A stretch of 64,000 bases of DNA from Paraburkholderia sp. LEh10 (lineage in GTDB: Bacteria; Pseudomonadota; Gammaproteobacteria; Burkholderiales; Burkholderiaceae). The translations under genes and the position numbers were made by a program. This document shows positions 1 through 8,161 of the stretch, piece by piece (the stretch's first letter is position 1; each line of letters starts with the position of its first letter). Under the pieces are notes generated by a model. It worked only from the letters and a program-made list of their open reading frames with translations, did not search any database and had not been told where the DNA came from. The stretch lies in assembly GCF_017814945.1 (NCBI RefSeq), contig NZ_JAGIPX010000003.1:186001-250000 (forward strand), read 5' to 3'.

Positions 1-521
1 CCGCGTTCACGAATGTCGATATCACCGGCAACAAGCAATTCGGGGCCGACTTTTCGCTGCCCGACGCGAGCGGCAAGGTACGCACGCTCGCCGATTACAA
101 GGGCAAGGTCGTCGTGCTGTTCTTCGGCTATACGCACTGTCCGGATGTATGTCCGACGACGATGGCTGAATTGTCCCAGGCGCTTCAACAGTTGGGCCCC
201 GAAGACGCAAAGCGTGTGCAGGTGCTGTTCGTGACCGTCGATCCGGAGCGCGATACGCCCGACCTGATGGCGCAGTACGTGCCGGCGTTCAATCCGACGT
301 TCGTCGGCCTGCGCCCCGCCAATCAGGAACAGCTGACGAAGGTGACGAAGGACTTTCGCGTGTACTACGCGAAAGTGCCTGGCAAGACGCCCGACGATTA
401 CACGATGGACCACACGGCTGCGAGCTACGTATTCGATACGGACGGCAAGCTGCGCCTGTTCGCGCGCGACGGGCAGGGCGCGTCGCCGTGGGTTCACGAT
501 CTCAAGCTGCTGCTGGGCTAG
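1..521 (+). CDS. SCO1/SenC family copper chaperone (5'-truncated by window edge)
   Basis: The reading frame is open from base 3 and runs off the left edge, so the N-terminus (signal anchor) is missing; about 172 residues are visible. The fold is thioredoxin-like. The copper-binding CPDVC motif follows the phrase FFGYTH, and the conserved distal histidine lies in MDHTAAS near the C-terminus. Together these are the Cys-Cys-His copper ligands of the SCO1/SenC/PrrC family, which delivers copper to the CuA or CuB site of cytochrome c oxidase in the periplasm. A strong hairpin follows the stop. Which oxidase it serves cannot be told from this window. Confidence 0.93.
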   Translation, partial: AFTNVDITGNKQFGADFSLPDASGKVRTLADYKGKVVVLFFGYTHCPDVCPTTMAELSQALQQLGPEDAKRVQVLFVTVDPERDTPDLMAQYVPAFNPTFVGLRPANQEQLTKVTKDFRVYYAKVPGKTPDDYTMDHTAASYVFDTDGKLRLFARDGQGASPWVHDLKLLLG

Positions 522-557
522 GTCGCGCCGGAATAAGCACAACCCGCAATCGACATG

Positions 558-586
558 AAAGGCTGCACGACGACGTGCAGCCTTTT
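558..586. terminator. Bidirectional intrinsic terminator
   Basis: An 8-bp stem (GGCTGCAC/GTGCAGCC) with a 6-nt loop is flanked by AAA on the left and TTTT on the right. It can end both the SCO1 transcript and the convergent YciI-like gene. Confidence 0.85.
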
Positions 587-604
587 CTTATTTCGCGCCA
601 GCAT

Positions 605-895
605 TTACTCCGGCGCTTTCAGATCGATGCCCGGTGCCATCCGGGTCGCCTTGAACTCCGTCACGTCATAGCGCGCCAACTTCTGCTGCGCGAATGGATC
701 GCTGGCGAGTATCGCGTCGAGTCTGGATCGTTCGATACGCGACGCGACGATCACGCCGCCGTCGCGGGGCACTTTCGGCCCCGCCATGACAAATACCCCC
801 GCGTCGAACTGACGCGTCAGGAAGGCGCGGTGTGCTTCCAGCGCGTCGTCGATGCGATCGAGCGAAGCGGTGTAGGTGAGGGAAACGACGTACAT
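605..895 (-). CDS. YciI family protein
   Basis: This small protein of 96 residues has the YciI/YCII-related fold signature: an N-terminal strand (MYVVSLTY), a helix containing the EAHRAFL motif with the conserved histidine at about residue 22, and a FVMAGP segment before the second half. YciI-like proteins are dimeric alpha+beta barrels; most have no proven reaction, although a His-Asp pair suggests catalysis. The longer open frame upstream has no support as coding sequence, and the ATG at 895 gives the family's usual length. It is convergent with the SCO1 gene and stands alone. Confidence 0.85.
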   Translation of the reverse strand: MYVVSLTYTASLDRIDDALEAHRAFLTRQFDAGVFVMAGPKVPRDGGVIVASRIERSRLDAILASDPFAQQKLARYDVTEFKATRMAPGIDLKAPE

Positions 896-995
896 AAAAG
901 CCTCGCAATCGGGAGGAGGGTCGGGGCGGCTCGCGGGTCGCTGACGGCCCGTCATTATCGGCTGACCCGGCACGGTGTGTCCCTTACAACACGCC

Positions 996-1023
996 TCAAG
1001 TCGGCGCGGCGATCTGCCGATAA
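996..1023 (+). promoter_or_regulatory. Candidate FliA (sigma28) promoter of the first chemoreceptor gene
   Basis: A -10 element GCCGATAA (1016-1023) matches the sigma28 consensus exactly. The upstream element TCAAGTCG (996-1003) matches TAAAGTTT at 5 of 8 positions, with a 12-nt spacer instead of the usual 11. The start codon lies about 90 nt downstream. The second chemoreceptor in the window has a related promoter. Confidence 0.55.
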
Positions 1024-1113
1024 CCAGAAAGGCAATCGTTTGCGTCCGCTGTGCATCTGAAGCCGGCGTCGCCGATATGCCGCGAAGTGACCACACCACA
1101 AGAGACCAACACA

Positions 1114-2880
1114 ATGAGTAGGATGAGTCTGAACGGCAAGCTGTGGTTGTCGCTTGCGCTCGTATGGCTGGGTTTGCTGGGCGTCGGAATGTGGAGCGCA
1201 GTCGAAACGCGCTCGACGATGCTCGACGAGCGCAAGGCAGGCATGGTGAATCTCGTCGATGCCGCGCAGGGCGTCGTGAACGGCTACTACGCGCTCGCGC
1301 AGGCGGGCAAGATGAGCGAGGCCGATGCGCAGCGCGACGCACTCGCGCGGCTCGCGACGATGCGCTACGGCGAATCGGGCTATCTGTTCGTGATGGATTC
1401 GAAGCCCGTCGTGCTGATGCACCCGACCTTGCCGCAAATGAACGGCAAAGCGGTCGGCGACTTCAAGGATCCGGACGGCAAGCTGCTGTACGTGGCGATC
1501 GTCGACGCGGCGAAGGCGACGGGCAAAGGCTTTGCCGAATATCGCGGACGTCTGCCGCACAGCGAGGAGGCCGTGCCGAAGATCAGCTATGTGCAGCGTT
1601 TCGCGCCGTGGGACTGGAACATCACGAGCGGCGTGTTCGTGCGTGATATCGACACCGCCTGTTACGTGAACCTGATCGAGCACTTCATCGTCGTTCTCGT
1701 GATCGGCGCGGGGATTTCACTCGCGATGCTGCTGATCATCCGCAACGTGCGCGCGAGTCTGGGCGGCGAGCCGCAGGATGCGGCGAAGCTCGCGGCGCGC
1801 ATCGCAACGGGCGACCTCACGCAGATCGTGCCCGTGCGCGCCACCGACGGGTCGAGCATGATGGCCGCGATGAACGAGATGCAAAGCCGTCTGCAGCGCA
1901 CAATCGGCGAGATTCGCCAGTCGGCGGAATCGATTGCATCGGCGACGCAGCAGATCGCAGCGGGCAACGGCGACCTGTCGCAGCGCACCGAGCAGCAGGC
2001 CGCGTCGCTGCAGGAAACGGCGGCGAGCATGGAAGAACTGACGGCCACCGTCAAGCAGAACGCCGACAACGCGCGCCAGGCAAGCGGACTTGCGAACAAT
2101 GCGTCGGAGATCGCGACGAAGGGCAACGAGGTCGTGAACCGCGTGATCGGCACGATGACGGAGATCAATGACAGCTCGCGCCAGATCTCGGACATCATCG
2201 GCGTGATCGAAGGCATTGCGTTTCAGACCAATATTCTCGCGCTGAACGCTGCCGTCGAAGCAGCGCGCGCGGGCGAGCAGGGCCGCGGTTTCGCGGTCGT
2301 CGCGGGCGAAGTGCGCAGTCTCGCACAGCGCTCGGCGACGGCGGCGAAGGAAATCAAGCAACTGATCGGCGATTCCGTCGAGCGGGTCAACAACGGCTAT
2401 GCGCTCGTCGAGCAGGCGGGTTCGACGATGGGCGAGATCATGCAGGCCGTGCGCCGCGTGACGGACATCATGGGCGAGATCGCGGCGGCATCGGAAGAGC
2501 AAAGCAGCGGCATCTCGCAAGTGGGCCGCGCGGTCACGCAGATGGACGAAGTGACGCAGCAGAACGCGGCGCTCGTCGAGCAGGCTGCGGCTGCCGCAGC
2601 GTCGTTGCAGGATCAGGCGGCGCGCTTGCGCCAGACGCTCGGGGCGTTCCGGGTGAACGGCGGCGAAACGGCCGTCGCACCAAAGACCGCTCCCGCGGCC
2701 GCAAAGAAGGTGATGAATGCTGCGGCGAAGCCGGCCGTTGCGGCGGCTGCCGCTGCCGCTGCGACGAAGGCCGCGCCGGAATCGGGTCCGCGCGCCGCGG
2801 CGACTCACGCCGCGAGGACTGCCGAGGCGCCACGCATAGCCAAGGCTCAGTCTTCCGACGACGAGTGGACCACCTTCTGA
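1114..2880 (+). CDS. Methyl-accepting chemotaxis protein with Cache sensor domain
   Basis: The product is 588 residues from the ATG at 1114. Transmembrane segment 1 lies at about residues 9-30 and is followed by a periplasmic single-Cache (sCache_2-like) domain with the phrases [10 protein letters not shown] and [10 protein letters not shown]. Transmembrane segment 2 is at about 190-215, then a HAMP linker and the cytoplasmic signalling coiled coil with the highly conserved hairpin tip [19 protein letters not shown] near residue 365. The protein senses a small ligand and controls CheA. After an Ala-rich linker it ends in DEWTTF, which resembles the CheR-tethering pentapeptide (NWETF) seen at chemoreceptor C-termini. 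The ORF is open further upstream, but the residues before 1114 do not look like a signal anchor. Confidence 0.95.
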   Translation: MSRMSLNGKLWLSLALVWLGLLGVGMWSAVETRSTMLDERKAGMVNLVDAAQGVVNGYYALAQAGKMSEADAQRDALARLATMRYGESGYLFVMDSKPVVLMHPTLPQMNGKAVGDFKDPDGKLLYVAIVDAAKATGKGFAEYRGRLPHSEEAVPKISYVQRFAPWDWNITSGVFVRDIDTACYVNLIEHFIVVLVIGAGISLAMLLIIRNVRASLGGEPQDAAKLAARIATGDLTQIVPVRATDGSSMMAAMNEMQSRLQRTIGEIRQSAESIASATQQIAAGNGDLSQRTEQQAASLQETAASMEELTATVKQNADNARQASGLANNASEIATKGNEVVNRVIGTMTEINDSSRQISDIIGVIEGIAFQTNILALNAAVEAARAGEQGRGFAVVAGEVRSLAQRSATAAKEIKQLIGDSVERVNNGYALVEQAGSTMGEIMQAVRRVTDIMGEIAAASEEQSSGISQVGRAVTQMDEVTQQNAALVEQAAAAAASLQDQAARLRQTLGAFRVNGGETAVAPKTAPAAAKKVMNAAAKPAVAAAAAAAATKAAPESGPRAAATHAARTAEAPRIAKAQSSDDEWTTF

Positions 2881-2884
2881 CGGG

Positions 2885-3709
2885 TTATGGGTTGATCAGC
2901 AGGCCGCCATTCTCGAGCGCCTGGATATGTTGAAGCGTCGGGTCGGTCTCGTGAATGGCGACATGGTTGATGCCGTAGGCGAACTGGCGATAGCCCAACG
3001 TCGCAAGAAATCGATCGATTGACTCGCGATCAGACTTGATCATTTCGATCAGCATGACGGGACGATGTCGCTCGAGCACGGTGCGTCCGCCGTTCAGGAC
3101 ATCGAGTTCCATTCCTTCGACGTCCAGCTTCATAAAGTCAAGCCGATCGAGGTTCAGCGACGGCAGATCGATAACCGGGACCTTTACGCCGTCGTGCGCA
3201 TCGTACGAAATGTGTTGTCCGATGAACTCGGTATCTTCGCGCTGACGCAGTTCGAGGCTCCCAAAACTCGCGGGCTTCGTGTAGTCCGGCCGAGGCACGA
3301 TCATTTCCCCGCAGCGTTCGCCGAGCGCCGCAAGCCGCGCTCGCGCATTCAGGCAGTTGTTGAGCGCGATGTTGCCGGCTAGCGCATAAAACACGGTTTC
3401 CTGAGCTTCGAACGACAGCACGTGTCCCCATCCGTGCATGCGGCGTGACCACTCGATGGTATGCACGCCGATATTCGCTCCTCCGTCAATCGCCATCACG
3501 CCGTCACCGAAATGCTTGCGGCGCAGTTCAAGGAGCAACAGCGCGAGTTCGATTTCGTTCCTGTCGAACTGGGATGCCGTGAGCAGCTGGAATCCGACGC
3601 CGAAGGTCCCGCCTGTTTCGTTGATGGCGAAATCGTTGCGATTGACGATCATGCTGCCGTGATGTGTTGATGCAAGGATGAAAGCGATAGGACGAGGAGG
3701 AAATGACAT
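2885..3709 (-). CDS. FkbM family SAM-dependent methyltransferase
   Basis: This 274-residue protein has the FkbM methyltransferase signature: the SAM-binding loop IDGGANIGVHT (about residues 74-84), an acidic residue in SFEAQE after strand 2, and the family motif FMKLDVEGMELDVL in the C-terminal half. FkbM enzymes O-methylate sugars or polyketide hydroxyls; no glycan or polyketide cluster surrounds it, so the substrate is unknown. The start at 3709 is the longest possibility; Met20 (base 3652) is an alternative, since the first 19 residues are not needed for the fold. The gene is convergent with the chemoreceptor, with only four bases between the stops. Confidence 0.88.
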   Translation of the reverse strand: MSFPPRPIAFILASTHHGSMIVNRNDFAINETGGTFGVGFQLLTASQFDRNEIELALLLLELRRKHFGDGVMAIDGGANIGVHTIEWSRRMHGWGHVLSFEAQETVFYALAGNIALNNCLNARARLAALGERCGEMIVPRPDYTKPASFGSLELRQREDTEFIGQHISYDAHDGVKVPVIDLPSLNLDRLDFMKLDVEGMELDVLNGGRTVLERHRPVMLIEMIKSDRESIDRFLATLGYRQFAYGINHVAIHETDPTLQHIQALENGGLLINP

Positions 3710-4040
3710 GAAGGCTCAATGATTCGATTAAGGTTTGAAGGCATCCGGCATGCGTTGGTGTGACCTGCGTAATCAACGCGCGCCAGCAGACCCATCTATC
3801 TTAAAAATATGGCGGTCTTATAGATGTAGGAGGGTTCCGAAAATTGCGCCCGAATCGCTTCGCCGAGTAGTGAAATGCCATGTCTGGCCATGGCGCATCG
3901 CGTGCATACCCATATGCGATCCCTGTATTTCACATCGCGGCGTGCCTGTGAGACGATCCGTCGTTCGACGATGCGTGGACAACATCGAAGTGTCCGCCGT
4001 CGAACACGAATCTGAAACAAGGCAGTCAAGAGAGAATCAC
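3710..4040. other. 331-bp intergenic region upstream of metQ
   Basis: No convincing gene is visible. An A+T-richer patch at 3793-3826 is bounded by a 7-bp inverted repeat (CATCTAT ... ATAGATG, 20-nt spacer), which could be an operator or part of the metQ promoter. I see no SAM riboswitch architecture. Confidence 0.4.
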
Positions 4041-4853
4041 ATGCAGCGCAGAACACTCATCAAGGTCTTTTCGGCAGCGCTCGCTTCGGCGGCGCTCGTC
4101 ACCAGCTTCGGCGCGCACGCCGACGACAAGGTCATCAAGGTCGGCACGATCAGCGGCCCGGACGCGCAAATCTGGTCAGTGGTGCAGAAGGTCGCGAAGC
4201 GCGAGGGCCTGAACGTCAAGGTCATCGAGTTCAACGATTACGTGCAGCCGAATGCCGCACTCGACGCAGGCGATCTCGACGCGAACAGCTTCCAGCATCA
4301 GCCGTATCTCGACAGCCAGATCAAGCAGCGTGGCTACAAGATCGTCAATGTCGGCCTGACGTACATCTCGCCGCTCGGCGTCTACTCGAAGAAGCTGAAG
4401 TCGCTGAAGGATCTGCCGCAGGGCGCGAAGGTCGCGGTGCCGAACGATCCGTCGAATGAAAACCGCGCGCTGCTGCTGTTGCAGACGCAAGGCGTGATCA
4501 AGCTGAAGGCGGGCGCGGGCACGAACGGCAGCAACGCGACGCCGCTCGACGTCGCTGACAATCCGAAGAAGGTGAAACTGGTCGAACTGGATGCGGCGCA
4601 ATTGCCGCGCTCGCTTGCCGACGTCGATGCAGCCGCGATCAACACGAACTTCGCGCTGGCAGCGGGCCTTCAACCGACGAAGGACGCCATCGCGCTCGAA
4701 GACGTCCACAGCCCCTATGCGAATCTGATCGCCGTGCGCACGAAGGACAAGGACCAGCCGTGGGTGAAGAAGCTGGTCGCCGCCTACCAGTCGGAAGACG
4801 TGCGCCAGTTCATCAAGACGGAATTCAAGGGTTCCGTCGTGCCGTCGTTCTGA
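4041..4853 (+). CDS. metQ: Methionine ABC transporter substrate-binding protein (NlpA/MetQ family)
   Basis: A 270-residue periplasmic binding protein of the NlpA/MetQ family. A Tat-less signal peptide (MQRRTLIK, hydrophobic stretch, AHA|DD) precedes the mature start KVIKVGTISGPDAQIW. Family phrases include EFNDYVQPN, DANSFQHQPYLD, VPNDPSNENRALLLL and ALEDVHSPYANLIAV. It binds D/L-methionine for the MetNI ABC importer. Unlike the E. coli protein it has no lipobox cysteine, so it is probably soluble in the periplasm. No metN or metI lies nearby, so this is an orphan receptor gene. The ATG at 4041 follows AAGAGAGAA and gives a proper signal peptide; the longer open frame upstream does not. Confidence 0.93.
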   Translation: MQRRTLIKVFSAALASAALVTSFGAHADDKVIKVGTISGPDAQIWSVVQKVAKREGLNVKVIEFNDYVQPNAALDAGDLDANSFQHQPYLDSQIKQRGYKIVNVGLTYISPLGVYSKKLKSLKDLPQGAKVAVPNDPSNENRALLLLQTQGVIKLKAGAGTNGSNATPLDVADNPKKVKLVELDAAQLPRSLADVDAAAINTNFALAAGLQPTKDAIALEDVHSPYANLIAVRTKDKDQPWVKKLVAAYQSEDVRQFIKTEFKGSVVPSF

Positions 4854-4882
4854 GCCGCTTCGCGATTGACGGCATGACATGC

Positions 4883-4915
4883 AAGACGCCACGGGAAACC
4901 GGGGCGTCTTTTTTA
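4883..4915. terminator. Intrinsic terminator after metQ
   Basis: The stem AAGACGCC/GGCGTCTT with a 12-nt loop is followed by a run of Ts. It lies 30 nt past the metQ stop and just before the convergent MarR-GNAT gene. Confidence 0.85.
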
Positions 4916-4922
4916 TACCGCG

Positions 4923-5846
4923 TTATACCGCGTGCTCCCAACGCTCGACGACGAGATCGCGCCCGAAGCGCCGCTCCGGCGTCGCCGATGCCAGCACGAA
5001 ACCGGCACGCGTGAAAAGCCGCCGGGCATCGTCGAGCGAACTTTCACTTTCGACGGACACCGTGCGATACCCCGCGCGCTTTGCAAACCGCACGCATTCG
5101 TCGATCAGCTGGGTACCGATGCCGAGCCGCCGCACGTCCGGCTCGACATAGAGCATGCTCACATCCGCCTGATCGTCCGATGCCGCCGCCATCAGCGCCG
5201 ACCCGACGATCAGGCCGTCCTGTTCCGCGACCCAGCAGTTCTCGCGCCGCGCGTCATGGTGCTGCGCGAACTGCGCCACCTGCCGCGCGAGCAGAGCTTC
5301 GAACGTGTGATCCCAGCCGTGTCCATGCGCGAACAACTGCGCCTGACGCGAGACCAGCAAGCCGAAATCTCCCGCACGTGGCGCACGCAGCGTCACGATG
5401 CTGTGCCGCGGACGCTCGTCGAGCATGCGCTCGATCAGCTTCATCGCGGCGACCAGTTGATCCTGCGAGTAAAGCGTGAGCCGCGCGAGCCCGGCTGCCA
5501 CTTCATCGACGGCTGCGGCATCGAGCGGCCGATATGCGGCAAGCCCCGCCTCGGTGAGCGAGACGAGCGACTGGCGCGCGTCGATCTCCGATGGACGCCG
5601 CGAAATCAGGTTGCGCCGCTCGAAGCTCGCGAGCAGGCGGCTCAAATAGCCGCTGTCGATGCCGAGATTGCGCGCGAGCGCCGCCGCCGTCTGATGCTGG
5701 CTGCGCGACAACTCGTGCATCACGCGCACTTCCGTCAGCGAAAAGGGGCTTTTCTGCAAATGCTCATGCAGGGCCCCGATGTGCTGCGTGTAGAAGCGAT
5801 TGAAATGGCGGACGGCTTCCGCCCGGACTATAGCGGGATCGTTCAC
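4923..5846 (-). CDS. MarR-type HTH / GNAT acetyltransferase fusion protein
   Basis: This 307-residue protein joins two domains. Residues about 1-145 form a MarR-type winged helix with recognition region ALARNLGIDSGYLSRLL and the wing RRPSEIDARQSLVSLT. Residues about 150-307 form a GNAT N-acetyltransferase with the acetyl-CoA loop RRLGIG and a typical C-terminal ARRLFTRAGF segment. Such bifunctional regulator/acetyltransferase proteins are widespread, but their small-molecule substrates are mostly unknown. Translation starts at a GTG (5846) with a weak GGGGA upstream. The gene stands alone, divergent from the nag operon. Confidence 0.9.
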   Translation of the reverse strand: MNDPAIVRAEAVRHFNRFYTQHIGALHEHLQKSPFSLTEVRVMHELSRSQHQTAAALARNLGIDSGYLSRLLASFERRNLISRRPSEIDARQSLVSLTEAGLAAYRPLDAAAVDEVAAGLARLTLYSQDQLVAAMKLIERMLDERPRHSIVTLRAPRAGDFGLLVSRQAQLFAHGHGWDHTFEALLARQVAQFAQHHDARRENCWVAEQDGLIVGSALMAAASDDQADVSMLYVEPDVRRLGIGTQLIDECVRFAKRAGYRTVSVESESSLDDARRLFTRAGFVLASATPERRFGRDLVVERWEHAV

Positions 5847-6125
5847 CGTGTCCGTTCCCCGTGTTGGACTGTCATTCGGTCACCAAGGTGTGTTTGTTTC
5901 CATCGAGTGATCGCGCACCAGTTTCGAAGTTTGCACCAGATCGTAAATAAAGAGGTATTACATTTGCGTGTTAACGCACCAAACCTGACCGACCTATCAG
6001 TCGGACCGGTCGCTCGACTGGTCTCAAATACGGGTATGCCCTAATGCCAATGGGTGTCAGTGGGAAACCGCTTAATTCGCGCAAACCCTTGAGAATCAAG
6101 GCGTTGCCGGCAGTAGACCAGCTAG
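5847..6125. other. Intergenic region between the MarR-GNAT gene and the nag operon
   Basis: No gene is visible. Besides the nag promoter and operator described separately, there are further TGGTCT-type half sites (CTGGTCT near 6019 and AGACCAG near 6116). These resemble the half sites bound by GntR/HutC regulators of amino-sugar genes. Confidence 0.4.
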
Positions 6126-6147
6126 ATACCACTGCGTTGACTGGTAT
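6126..6147. promoter_or_regulatory. Candidate operator of the nag regulator
   Basis: A perfect 6-bp inverted repeat ATACCA-N10-TGGTAT overlaps the -35 element of the nag promoter. TGGT(A/C)T half sites are typical of GntR/HutC amino-sugar regulators (DasR/NagR/NagQ types). The position would allow the first gene product to repress its own operon. Confidence 0.5.
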
Positions 6148-6164
6148 TATGGTGGTTATATAAT
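6137..6164 (+). promoter_or_regulatory. sigma70-type promoter of the nag operon
   Basis: TTGACT (6137-6142) and a consensus TATAAT (6159-6164) are separated by 16 bp. The promoter sits 58 bp upstream of the regulator's start codon and is overlapped by the inverted repeat at 6126-6147. Confidence 0.7.
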
Positions 6165-6221
6165 GGGCTCCGCTGTCTAGATCAGGCAGGTCAGACTCCT
6201 CACGATCATTCATCGAGCCAT

Positions 6222-6956
6222 ATGGAAACCCGTTGGTCCGCCCTGACACCCGACGTCCATAACGTCACCCCGCTGTACCTGCAACTCGCCCGCAATCTGG
6301 CGACGGCGATCCATTGCGGTGTGTGGTCGGCAGGTGAAGCGCTGCCATCTGAGCGCACGTTGTCCGACGCCATCGGTGTGTCGCGCATCACGGCGCGCAA
6401 GGCGATTGCGCTGCTCGTCGAGCAGGGTTTGATCCGGCGCGCGCGAGGCGCTGGCAGCTTCATCACGCCGCGCGTCGAAGATCCGCTGTCGCGCCTCACC
6501 GGCTTCACGAAGAAGATGGAGCAACGCGGCTTCCGGCCCGATTCGGTATGGCTCGAACGCGAAGTCCGCACGGCCACGCGCGATGAGATCGTGCACCTCG
6601 GTCTGTCGCCGGGCGCGTCCGTAGCGAGCCTGCGTCGGTTGCGGCGCGCCGACGGCATCGTGATGGCCGTCGAGCATTCGTCGTTGCCCGTTTCGATCGT
6701 GCACGATCCGCAGGCGATCGGCGGCTCCCTATACAGCTACCTCGAGCAGCGCGGTGCGCCTGTCGTGCGCGCGCTGCAACACTTTCGCGCCGTCAACGCG
6801 TCGAGCGAAATCTCCACGCTGATGGACATCGAACCGGGCTGCGCGCTGCTTTTGATTACACGTGTCGGCTACAGCGCCGATCAGCGCGCGATCGAACTCA
6901 CGGATACCTATTGCCGGGACGACTACTACGACTTCGTCGCTGAACTGCGGCTGTGA
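6222..6956 (+). CDS. GntR/HutC family regulator of GlcNAc utilisation
   Basis: A 244-residue GntR-family protein. An N-terminal winged helix (PLYLQLARNLATAI; SERTLSDAIGVSRITARKA; GAGSFITPR) is followed by a C-terminal UTRA effector domain (phrases SLRRLRRADGIVMAVEHSS and LTDTYCRDDYYDFV), which places it in the HutC subfamily. It is the first gene of the nag operon. By analogy with NagR, NagQ and DasR it should repress the operon and be released by an amino-sugar phosphate such as GlcN-6-P or GlcNAc-6-P; the effector is inferred. The start at 6222 gives the usual HutC N-terminus. Confidence 0.92.
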   Translation: METRWSALTPDVHNVTPLYLQLARNLATAIHCGVWSAGEALPSERTLSDAIGVSRITARKAIALLVEQGLIRRARGAGSFITPRVEDPLSRLTGFTKKMEQRGFRPDSVWLEREVRTATRDEIVHLGLSPGASVASLRRLRRADGIVMAVEHSSLPVSIVHDPQAIGGSLYSYLEQRGAPVVRALQHFRAVNASSEISTLMDIEPGCALLLITRVGYSADQRAIELTDTYCRDDYYDFVAELRL

Positions 6957-7057
6957 GCGGGCGCGCCGGGCGCGCGAAAGGCGCGCGACGGGAAACAGGC
7001 GGAACGCACACGGCACGTATCAGTCACGCACTGCATAACGCACTATCAGAGAGACTC

Positions 7058-8161
7058 ATGCTGACCGGAAACATACTCACCCCCGAAGGCTGGATCCACG
7101 GCAAGATCGAATTCGAGAACGGCCGCATCACGGCCATCGACGGCAACGCCGCCGATCCGTCGACAAACGATGCGCCGTACATCCTGCCTGGCTTCATCGA
7201 TCTGCACGTGCATGGCGGCGGCGGCGCCGACGTGATGGAAGCGGGCAATGCGATCGAGACGATCACCCGCACGCACGCGCGCCATGGCACGACGAGCCTG
7301 CTCGCCACCACGATGACGGCGCCGCGCGACGAACTGATGAGCGTCGTCGCGGGCCTCGGCGACGTTGCGCGCAACCGCGTGCAGGGCGGCGCGCGCGTGC
7401 TCGGCGTGCATCTCGAAGGCCCGTACATCAATCCTGGCAAGCTTGGCGCGCAGCCTGACGCGGCTGTGTCGGCGGTGCTCGATGAAGTGCTGAAGTATCT
7501 GTCGATCGCGCCGATCCGCGTCGTCACGATTGCGCCGGAAATCTCCGGCCACATGGACATCATCTCGGAGATCAACGCGCGCGGCGTGCGCGTGCAGCTC
7601 GGCCACTCGCTCGGCACCTACGACGACGCCGTCGCCGCGATGAAGCACGGCGCGCGCAGCTTCACGCACCTGTTCAACGCGATGTCGCCGCTGCATCACC
7701 GCAATCCCGGGATGGTCGGCGCGGCGCTCGCGCACGCCGAGTACGCGGAAATCATTCCCGACCTGCTGCACGTCCATCCGGGCGCGATCCGCGCCGCGAT
7801 GCGCGCGATTCCGCGCCTCTACGTGGTGACGGACAGCACGTCGGCGACGGGCATGCCCGATGGCGAATACCGCCTCGGCAGCCAGCACGTGACGAAGTGT
7901 CTCGGCGGCGTGCGTCTCGCCGACGGCACGCTCGCAGGCAGCACGCTGACGATGGATCAGGCGCTGCGCAATCTCGTATCGCTCGGCCTGCCGGTGGCCG
8001 ATGTGTCAAACCGTATGTCGCGTTATGCCGCCGACTACCTCGGCCTCGAAGACCGCGGCCGTCTCGCGCGTGGCGCGTGGGCCGATGTCGTCGTGTTCGA
8101 TCGTGACATGGCGCTGACGGCCACTTACGTCGAAGGAGAATCGATTGTCGAATATGCTTAA
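7058..8161 (+). CDS. nagA: N-acetylglucosamine-6-phosphate deacetylase
   Basis: The enzyme has 367 residues and hydrolyses GlcNAc-6-P to GlcN-6-P plus acetate in the cytoplasm. The amidohydrolase metal-site residues are present: H50 and H52 in DLHVHGGGG, E120 in HLEGPYINPGKLGAQ, H183 in LGHSLGTYDD, H204 in FTHLFNAMSPLHHR, and the catalytic aspartate D259 in VVTDSTSATGM. The start at 7058 matches the family N-terminus (MLTGNILTP); the frame is open further upstream but that part looks non-coding. The 3' end overlaps the next gene by 17 nt, which suggests coupled translation. Confidence 0.96.
   Translation: MLTGNILTPEGWIHGKIEFENGRITAIDGNAADPSTNDAPYILPGFIDLHVHGGGGADVMEAGNAIETITRTHARHGTTSLLATTMTAPRDELMSVVAGLGDVARNRVQGGARVLGVHLEGPYINPGKLGAQPDAAVSAVLDEVLKYLSIAPIRVVTIAPEISGHMDIISEINARGVRVQLGHSLGTYDDAVAAMKHGARSFTHLFNAMSPLHHRNPGMVGAALAHAEYAEIIPDLLHVHPGAIRAAMRAIPRLYVVTDSTSATGMPDGEYRLGSQHVTKCLGGVRLADGTLAGSTLTMDQALRNLVSLGLPVADVSNRMSRYAADYLGLEDRGRLARGAWADVVVFDRDMALTATYVEGESIVEYA

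Noticed and set aside
3710..4040. SAM riboswitch upstream of metQ
   Set aside because: No multi-stem architecture or terminator precedes the start; only one short inverted repeat is visible.
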